Below, one piece after another: positions 16,524-20,847 of a stretch of DNA of 20,847 nt. A program made the translations under genes and the position numbers. The notes below the pieces were generated by a model. That model was given only the letters and a program-made list of their open reading frames with translations. It was not told the DNA's origin and did not search any database. The DNA is from an uncultured Alphaproteobacteria bacterium (lineage in GTDB: Bacteria; Pseudomonadota; Alphaproteobacteria; Bin95), in contig CAJXVF010000002.1 in the NCBI GenBank assembly GCA_913060845.1, positions 1 through 20,847 on the forward strand. The letters run 5' to 3'. Position 1 is the stretch's first letter; every line of letters starts with the position of its first letter.

Positions 16524-17369
16524 TCAAGTTCCAGCAGTCTCTTTTGGGGCTGCTGGCAGCGCTATTTGTGCGTCTGGTGCTGGAAGTGCAGGCATAGGGA
16601 GGGTCCGGCCGGTAACCATAGCGGTAACGCCGGCAGAAACCATCTGCTGACATGCGCTCGCCATGGCCCGGCGATTTGCATAATCATCCATGCTGACGGG
16701 CTCATGGAATTGGATTTCAACCTTAGTCCGCTGGGCTTTTAGGAACGACCAAATGTGCGGTAGCAGCGCCATGTCGCCATACCATGCGACCAGTGGGCGC
16801 TGCGCGCGCGTGAGCGGCAGACCGTCCATTTCAGTATAGGCTATGGAGACTGGTTGAACGGTGACGGCATGACCATTGACCTGGTTTTGAGCGACGGAAA
16901 ATAGCGCGCTTTTGAATGTCAGAACCCGTGCGCCATCATAGCTGGTGCCTTCAGGAAACAGAATCACATTGCCGCCGCTTTCAAAGCGTTCCTGCACGCG
17001 GGTGAGTTGGGCGCCTATCTTCGTGCGCTGCTCGCGTTCTACGAATATCGTCCGCTGCATCTTGGCCAGCCAGCCCGCGATGGGCCAGTTCGCGATATCA
17101 GACTTCGCAACAAACGAGCCTTCAATCACGGCGCCAAACACAAAAATATCTAAGTAAGATATATGGTTAGATACAAAGAGCGTTGGGTGAATTTCGCTCA
17201 TCTGGCCCGTTGTTTCGATCTGAATGCCGAAGATGCGCGTGACGCCACGATGGAAGCGGCGGGGTATCCGATCGGCAGCCTTAAGCTTCAGCAGCAAGGC
17301 GCCCGCTTGCACAGGCGCCAACATCAACATCCAGTCAATTAAGGCCATCATGCGAAGCAGTGGCATCAT
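16524..17369 (-). CDS. olsA: PlsC-type acyltransferase, probable OlsA
   Basis: A membrane-associated acyltransferase of the PlsC family (281 residues). The catalytic H-x4-D motif is NHISYLD (His69, Asp74), and FPEGTS (138-143) is the substrate-phosphate-binding block. A hydrophobic segment lies near the N-terminus (about 7-27). The C-terminal 25 or so residues are rich in Pro and Ala. The gene directly follows an OlsB-like N-acyltransferase with a four-base overlap (ATGA). That context favours O-acylation of lyso-ornithine lipid (OlsA) over a pure lysophosphatidate acyltransferase (PlsC), though some OlsA enzymes can do both. The choice rests on the neighbour, not on motifs. Confidence 0.8.
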   Translation of the reverse strand: MMPLLRMMALIDWMLMLAPVQAGALLLKLKAADRIPRRFHRGVTRIFGIQIETTGQMSEIHPTLFVSNHISYLDIFVFGAVIEGSFVAKSDIANWPIAGWLAKMQRTIFVEREQRTKIGAQLTRVQERFESGGNVILFPEGTSYDGARVLTFKSALFSVAQNQVNGHAVTVQPVSIAYTEMDGLPLTRAQRPLVAWYGDMALLPHIWSFLKAQRTKVEIQFHEPVSMDDYANRRAMASACQQMVSAGVTAMVTGRTLPMPALPAPDAQIALPAAPKETAGT

Positions 17370-18415
17370 GCGCCGAGGTCGGCTCCAACCGCATCTCCAG
17401 CGCCGGTGCGCTCTCGCACGCTTTGGTAACGCTTCGCGTAATCGGCAGCCAATTGGTCTGTGCGGACGACGACGCAGACATCGACTGTGTCGAACTGTTC
17501 ATCAATCACTGCACCATCGCCAATCATGGCGCCGAGGCGGAGATATCCCCGAAGCAGCGGCGGCAAGGCGTTCTGTGCTTCTTTTTCGTCAATTTCACTG
17601 TCCGGCAGCAAGTCCATACGCACATAGCGCTTGCGGATTGCTTTGGGCCGGAGCTGAGGCGGCGCCAGGTGCATCTTATGCAGATAGCTGAGCGCCAGAG
17701 CATGCTTTTGTGGGTCTGCGCCAAGGAATGAGGCGCAGCCGAACATGATTTTTACATCATGCATGGCGATATAATGCGCGAGCGCCCGCCACATGAGGTT
17801 CATCACGCCTGCACTACGGAAATCTTTGTGGACGCAGGACCGACCAAGCTCAAGCACTTGTCGCCCGCCACGTAACAGCTTGCGAATGCGGAACTCGTCC
17901 TGGGTGTAGAATTGGCCCGCTTTGGCAGCAACATCACGACGAAGCAGGCGGTATACGCCAACAACCCGATTTGCAACGGGGCCGCCATGGTCCAGCACAA
18001 TCAAGTGATCACAGAATTGATCGTAGCGGTCAAAATCCAGCCGTGCAGCCTCGACTTCTGGGGATGGTTTAGCGGAGAGCTCCTCGTAGAAGACCTCATA
18101 GCGCAGGCGTTGCGCTGCCCTTATTTCAGCATCAGTTTTGGCAAGGCGCACTTCAAGCGTTCTAGCAAGGAGATGAAGTTCGCCAAGACGAGCAGGCGCT
18201 GGTCCACGTCGTAACGCCCGGACAAACGGAAAGGGCTTGCGCGCGCCAAAACGCCTGCGTGGCGGGCGTACCCGTTTCCAGGGCCGTCTCTTCGCTAAGG
18301 CGCGCTTGAGCGCAATCCGCATGGGCTGTTCTACCTCTGTCGCTTCATCGGACGACCAGGCTTCGGTCGGCCCTATCGACGGTCGAATTGCGCTACGTTG
18401 ATTAGACCTTATCAC
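17366..18415 (-). CDS. olsB: GNAT-fold N-acyltransferase, probable OlsB
   Basis: Probable L-ornithine N-alpha-acyltransferase, which makes lyso-ornithine lipid from ornithine and 3-hydroxyacyl-ACP; often annotated as hemolysin-like. Seen in 349 residues: an Arg-rich N-terminal stretch (about 32-75), then LEVRLAKTDAEIRAAQRLRY, EVFYEE, ARLDFDRYDQFCDHLIVLD, LELGRSCVHKDFRS and FGCASFLG, all typical of the family. The GTG start at 18415 has GAGGA eight bases upstream. An ATG at 18322 (MRIALKRAL) also has GAGG upstream and would give 318 residues, closer to characterised OlsB proteins, so the start is open. It is the first gene of the leftward eight-gene run and is coupled to olsA. Confidence 0.82.
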   Translation of the reverse strand: MIRSNQRSAIRPSIGPTEAWSSDEATEVEQPMRIALKRALAKRRPWKRVRPPRRRFGARKPFPFVRALRRGPAPARLGELHLLARTLEVRLAKTDAEIRAAQRLRYEVFYEELSAKPSPEVEAARLDFDRYDQFCDHLIVLDHGGPVANRVVGVYRLLRRDVAAKAGQFYTQDEFRIRKLLRGGRQVLELGRSCVHKDFRSAGVMNLMWRALAHYIAMHDVKIMFGCASFLGADPQKHALALSYLHKMHLAPPQLRPKAIRKRYVRMDLLPDSEIDEKEAQNALPPLLRGYLRLGAMIGDGAVIDEQFDTVDVCVVVRTDQLAADYAKRYQSVRERTGAGDAVGADLGA

Positions 18416-18536
18416 GTGTCAGTTCCTCGCACGATAGGGCTGGATGCGACGCATTGAACGATTAAGTGGGGGCGATGTGGGCCTGGCCCAAGAAGTTTAG
18501 CGCACCTGCTTGGGGATATCTGGAGGATGGAGGTAC

Positions 18537-18565
18537 AAAAAAACCCCGCACAATGGCGGGGTTTT
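18537..18565 (-). terminator. intrinsic terminator for the mucR-type gene
   Basis: AAAACCCCGC (18540-18549) pairs perfectly with GCGGGGTTTT (18556-18565) around ACAATG. On the minus strand the hairpin is followed by seven T residues (18537-18543 read in reverse), a textbook intrinsic terminator placed 47 bases after the stop of the regulator gene. It separates that gene from olsB, which is transcribed in the same direction. The remaining gap to olsB (18416-18536) must hold the olsB promoter, but I see no clear -35/-10 pair. Confidence 0.92.
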
Positions 18566-18611
18566 GATGTCTTTTCGGGCCGGGGAAAATCCGACTTGGC
18601 TGCGCGCTGTA

Positions 18612-19028
18612 TCAGCGGCGGCGCGCGCGGGTCCCGAGACCAATTTTTTTCGCGAGTGTGCTACGTTGTGCAGCATAGTTCGGGGCGACCATTGGATAAT
18701 CGTGGGGCAGGGACCACTTTTCGCGATAATCTTCTGGAGACATGTCGTACGCGGTCTTCAAGTGACGCTTCAACATCTTCAGCTTCTTGCCGTCTTCCAA
18801 GCAAATCAAGTAATCCGGGGTAATAGACTTCTTGATTGGTACAGCAGGCTGCGGCTTTTCTGCTTGCGGTGCGCTGTCTGCGCCAACAGATGCCAGCGTC
18901 GTGTAGACTTGACGAATTAATTCTGGAAGATCGCTTACTGGCACCGGGTTATTGGCGACATGGGATGAGACAATCTCAGTCGTGTGCTCTAGTAGTTCGC
19001 GGGACATAGTGACGTCTGCTTCGGTCAT
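18612..19028 (-). CDS. MucR/Ros-family transcriptional regulator
   Basis: A 138-residue regulator of the alphaproteobacterial MucR/Ros family. These proteins bind AT-rich promoters, oligomerise through their N-terminus and act as H-NS-like silencers. Seen: an N-terminal helix region (about 8-48), a Pro/Ala/Gln linker, then SITPDYLICLEDGKKLKM and LKRHLKTAYDMSPEDYREKW, and the core LPHDYPMVAPNYAAQRS. The zinc site is degenerate: Cys76 stays, the second Cys is Asp79, His89 stays, and the second His position holds Ala93/Tyr94. The ATG at 19028 is chosen over 19118: GGAG lies ten bases upstream, and the extra 30 residues are unlike the family. It is transcribed alone and ends at its own terminator. 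The genes it controls are unknown. Confidence 0.93.
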   Translation of the reverse strand: MTEADVTMSRELLEHTTEIVSSHVANNPVPVSDLPELIRQVYTTLASVGADSAPQAEKPQPAVPIKKSITPDYLICLEDGKKLKMLKRHLKTAYDMSPEDYREKWSLPHDYPMVAPNYAAQRSTLAKKIGLGTRARRR

Positions 19029-19074
19029 ACCGATCTTTCTCCGGGATTGCTTTAGTGCTAAATACGTGAGCGGG

Positions 19075-19103
19075 CTTATAGACTTGGTAAAGCATTCGCG
19101 CAA
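19075..19103 (-). promoter_or_regulatory. possible promoter of the mucR-type gene
   Basis: On the minus strand TTGCGC (19098-19103) and TATAAG (19075-19080) are separated by 17 bases. The -10 matches 5 of 6 consensus bases, the -35 only 3 of 6. It would start transcription about 40 bases before the ATG at 19028. The surrounding AT-rich sequence with several TpA steps is the kind of site MucR proteins bind, so self-repression is plausible but inferred. Confidence 0.35.
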
Positions 19104-19111
19104 CATATATT
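19084..19111 (+). promoter_or_regulatory. possible promoter of the TusA-like gene
   Basis: TTGGTA (19084-19089) and TATATT (19106-19111) are spaced 16 bases apart on the plus strand, with 4 and 5 of 6 consensus matches. The leader before ATG 19134 would be short and contains the ribosome-binding site AGAGGTG (19122-19128). The element lies over the possible promoter of the divergent regulator gene, so the two may be controlled together. Confidence 0.35.
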
Positions 19112-19133
19112 TTGGCATTTTAGAGGTGAATTT

Positions 19134-19382
19134 ATGGCTGAAGCTGACAATAAACAGGCAGACTACTTGCTCGATATAACGAAAGATCGCTGCCCGATGA
19201 CTTTCGTTAAGACGCGATTAACGTTGGATAAGATGCAATCTGGCGACACTCTGTGCGTCCGCCTTAAAGGCGAAGAGCCGTTGAAAAACGTTCCGCGGTC
19301 CGCAAAGGAATTGGGGCATCTGGTCGCAGAACCTATACTTGAAGAGAATGGCGTCACGAGCATTAATATAGAAAAGGTCTAA
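19134..19382 (+). CDS. TusA/SirA-like sulfur-carrier family protein
   Basis: A small protein of the TusA/SirA/YedF family (82 residues). TusA itself passes persulfide sulfur for 2-thiouridine in tRNA and for molybdenum cofactor. The active cysteine is Cys20 in DRCPMTFVK. The motif is CPMT rather than TusA's CPEP, so the second proline is lost and this is a TusA-like subfamily rather than proven TusA. The rest fits: MQSGDTLCVRLKGEEPLKNVPRS, then a helix and the C-terminal VTSINIEKV. ATG 19134 has AGAGGTG five bases upstream. It is divergent from the MucR-type gene, and its stop overlaps the rimI stop on the other strand by four bases. Confidence 0.85.
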   Translation: MAEADNKQADYLLDITKDRCPMTFVKTRLTLDKMQSGDTLCVRLKGEEPLKNVPRSAKELGHLVAEPILEENGVTSINIEKV

Positions 19383-19879
19383 AGTAGATTGTCTAATGTT
19401 CTCGCCATGATTTTGGCATCCACGCGATATCCGTCTCGCGGATAGTAGGCAGGGCGTGTGCCAACTGTAGTGAACGACATCGCTTCATAAAAAGCTTTTG
19501 CAATGGTGTTATCATCTGCGACCTCTAGCAGAATGCGCTCGTAGCTGCAGTTCTCGGCTTGGCTGGCGAGCAATTTTAATAAATGTCGGCCAAGACTGCG
19601 CCGGCGGAATGCATCCCCGACTGCTATATTGATGATGTCCATGTCCGCGCCCGTGCGCATCGCCAAAATCGCGCCTGCTGGCCCCGTGAGGCCCGGTGCA
19701 AATGCGATTACGCCAGCGCCACCTTCATCTAATACGCGGGTGATATCTCTGGTTTTCCAGCCGCCCGCCCCGCCATCGGCATGGGCAGATTGAAATAACG
19801 CTGCGACTGCGTTGGCATCACTAATTGTCATAGCTCTGAGGTCGAGCGTGACGTCAACGGTTTTTGGGGGCAGCAGCAA
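19379..19879 (-). CDS. rimI: GNAT acetyltransferase, probable RimI
   Basis: Probable N-alpha-acetyltransferase of ribosomal protein S18 (166 residues, GNAT fold). Seen: LDLRAMTISDANAVAALF (strand 1 and helix 1), the acetyl-CoA loop INIAVGDAFRRRSLGRHLL (about 83-101), and the RimI-like ILLEVADDNTIAKAFYEAMSF with the probable catalytic Glu119 and Tyr131, then RPAYYPRDG. In the pyrophosphate loop the first glycine of RxxGxG is Ser95, a mild oddity. The TTG start at 19879 is supported by AAGGA nine bases upstream; the ATG at 19831 would cut off strand 1. tsaB, the usual partner, is not adjacent. Another GNAT function cannot be excluded. Confidence 0.82.
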   Translation of the reverse strand: MLLPPKTVDVTLDLRAMTISDANAVAALFQSAHADGGAGGWKTRDITRVLDEGGAGVIAFAPGLTGPAGAILAMRTGADMDIINIAVGDAFRRRSLGRHLLKLLASQAENCSYERILLEVADDNTIAKAFYEAMSFTTVGTRPAYYPRDGYRVDAKIMARTLDNLL

Positions 19880-19910
19880 GCGTCTAAATCCTTGTCATTG
19901 GGGTGAACTT

Positions 19911-20805
19911 ATGCGCATTTCTGCCACCATGATCAAACATCTATTCCTTGTTGCCGCGGCTTTTGCCGCTTGGACCGTCAGCGCTGCCCCGCAGGCATTA
20001 GCGGCGGATCATGCTGTGATCGTGATGTATCATCGGTTCGGCGAGAACCGCTATCCCTCGACCAACGTAACGATGAAGCAACTGGACGCTCACATTGCGC
20101 ATCTGAAGCGCGGCAAGTTTACGGTCTGGCCGTTGAAGAAGATCGTTGCGGCGATCAAGGCTGGCGAACCTTTGCCGGATAAAACCGTCGCCATCACAAT
20201 TGATGACGCCTATGCCTCCGTTATGAAGCGCGGGTTGCCGAAGTTGAAAGCAGCAGGCTTCACGGCGACATTATTTGTATCGACCGAGCCGGTGGACGCT
20301 GCCTTGCGCGGTTACATGAGCTGGGATGATATCCGCAAAGCCTTGGATGATGGGTTTGATATCGGCGCGCACACCATCAGCCATGCCCATCTTGCTGACC
20401 TGCCATTGGCGGACGCCAAGCGTGAGATTGCGTTCAGTAATCAGCGCTTCAAGGCTGAATTGGGCTTTGTCCCTGAACTTTTCGCTTATCCTTACGGTGA
20501 GACAACGTTGGCCGTTCGCGATACAGTCAAAGCCGCTGGATATGCCGCAGCATTTGGCCAGCATTCGGGTGTCGCCCATGCGTCCGAAGACATGTTCTAT
20601 TTGCCGCGTTTCTCGTTGAACGAAAAATACGGCGCGCCTGATCGGTTTCGCACGTTGATTTCAGCGCTGCCAATAGATGCGCGGGACGTGACGCCAAGTA
20701 ACATCACACTTGATAAATCTACGAACCCACCAGCATTTGGCTTCACGGCAGGTGAATCAGCCGGGAATTTAAATGGCTTGGCTTGTTATGCAAGCGGCCT
20801 TGGCA
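19911..20805 (+). CDS. secreted polysaccharide deacetylase, NodB type (3'-truncated)
   Basis: An open frame of 298 codons running off the right end with no stop; from base 20806 the frame continues into adapter and the residues TVSYTHLTLPTN are artificial. It has a signal peptide: basic start MRISATMIKH, a hydrophobic core, and a likely cut after ALA (about residue 31). The NodB carbohydrate-esterase motifs are present: TIDDAY (96-101, catalytic and metal Asp), HTISH (154-158, metal His pair) and AYPYGE (192-197). It probably removes acetyl groups from an exported or cell-wall glycan; the substrate is unknown. The start ATG 19911 has GGGGTG five bases upstream. It is divergent from rimI with only 31 bases between starts. 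Confidence 0.9.
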
Positions 20806-20847
20806 CTGTCTCTTATACACATCTGACGCTGCCGACGAATAGAGAGG
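20806..20847 (-). other. Nextera i5-side adapter with index (not genomic)
   Basis: Bases 20806-20838 are the reverse complement of the full 33-base Nextera read-1 adapter, beginning with the mosaic end CTGTCTCTTATACACATCT. The next eight bases ATAGAGAG are the reverse complement of the i5 index CTCTCTAT (S502/N502). The last G is the first base of the following P5-side sequence. This is a read-through that was not trimmed. The window ends here because of the library, not because of biology. Confidence 0.97.

Noticed and set aside
18444..18500. 18-codon frame before olsB
   Set aside because: Too short, on the opposite strand to its neighbours, and with no sign of coding constraint.
19029..19118. 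Earlier start for the MucR-type gene
   Set aside because: It would translate the promoter region into 30 residues unlike the family; GGAG points to ATG 19028.
1..20847. Terminal inverted repeats with Tn5 mosaic ends, suggesting a 20.8-kb transposon
   Set aside because: The ends match the Nextera adapter beyond the mosaic end and the right end continues into an i5 index; the interior has no transposase and is core chromosome.
1..20847. CRISPR arrays, insertion sequences, phage or toxin-antitoxin genes
   Set aside because: No direct-repeat arrays, transposase or integrase motifs, or paired small toxin/antitoxin frames were seen; nearly all sequence is accounted for by conserved genes.

Overview
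The window is a contig from an alphaproteobacterium. This is inferred from gene content and order: MucR/Ros regulator, the run olsB-olsA-miaB-phoH-ybeY-corC-lnt, rimM-trmD-rplS beside leuC/leuD, and dnaN-recF-gyrB. Base composition looks moderately GC-rich by eye (not computed). The genus cannot be named. Both outermost ends are not genomic: bases 1-30 and 20806-20847 are Illumina Nextera (Tn5 tagmentation) adapter, and the right end even carries what looks like an i5 index. Real DNA therefore spans about 31-20805, and the first and last genes are truncated.

Layout, left to right. (1) 31-1541, plus strand: the end of rimM, then trmD and rplS (ribosome and tRNA maturation). (2) 1617-3892, plus strand: leuC, an unrecognised 73-residue ORF coupled to leuC, and leuD (isopropylmalate isomerase), closed by a strong hairpin terminator; leuB does not follow. 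(3) 3893-4262: a 370-base gap with the terminator, a UUCG-capped hairpin and a possible short leader ORF that overlaps the dnaN start. (4) 4263-9127, plus strand: dnaN, recF, gyrB (sliding clamp, recombination mediator, gyrase B) without dnaA. (5) 9188-10003, plus strand: an orphan CheR-like methyltransferase that overlaps the end of a convergent gene. (6) 9992-18415, minus strand: eight tightly packed genes, read in the order olsB, olsA, miaB, phoH, ybeY, corC, lnt, class-V aminotransferase. Five of the seven junctions are 4-base stop/start overlaps, one is an 8-base overlap, one a 3-base gap and one (olsA-miaB) a 54-base gap. The run joins envelope lipid synthesis (ornithine lipid, lipoprotein acylation) to tRNA and rRNA maturation. 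(7) 18612-19028, minus strand: a MucR/Ros-type regulator with degenerate zinc ligands and its own terminator, divergent from (8) a TusA-like protein at 19134-19382. (9) rimI (minus), and divergently from it a secreted polysaccharide deacetylase that runs off the right end.

Most of the window is ordinary housekeeping sequence with conserved catalytic motifs. I see no phage, insertion sequence, CRISPR array, tRNA or rRNA. The points most worth a second look are the coupled ORF inside leuCD, the structured leader and possible leader ORF before dnaN, the orphan CheR-like protein, the MucR protein lacking the usual second histidine, and the adapter contamination, which creates false protein ends and a false pair of terminal inverted repeats.
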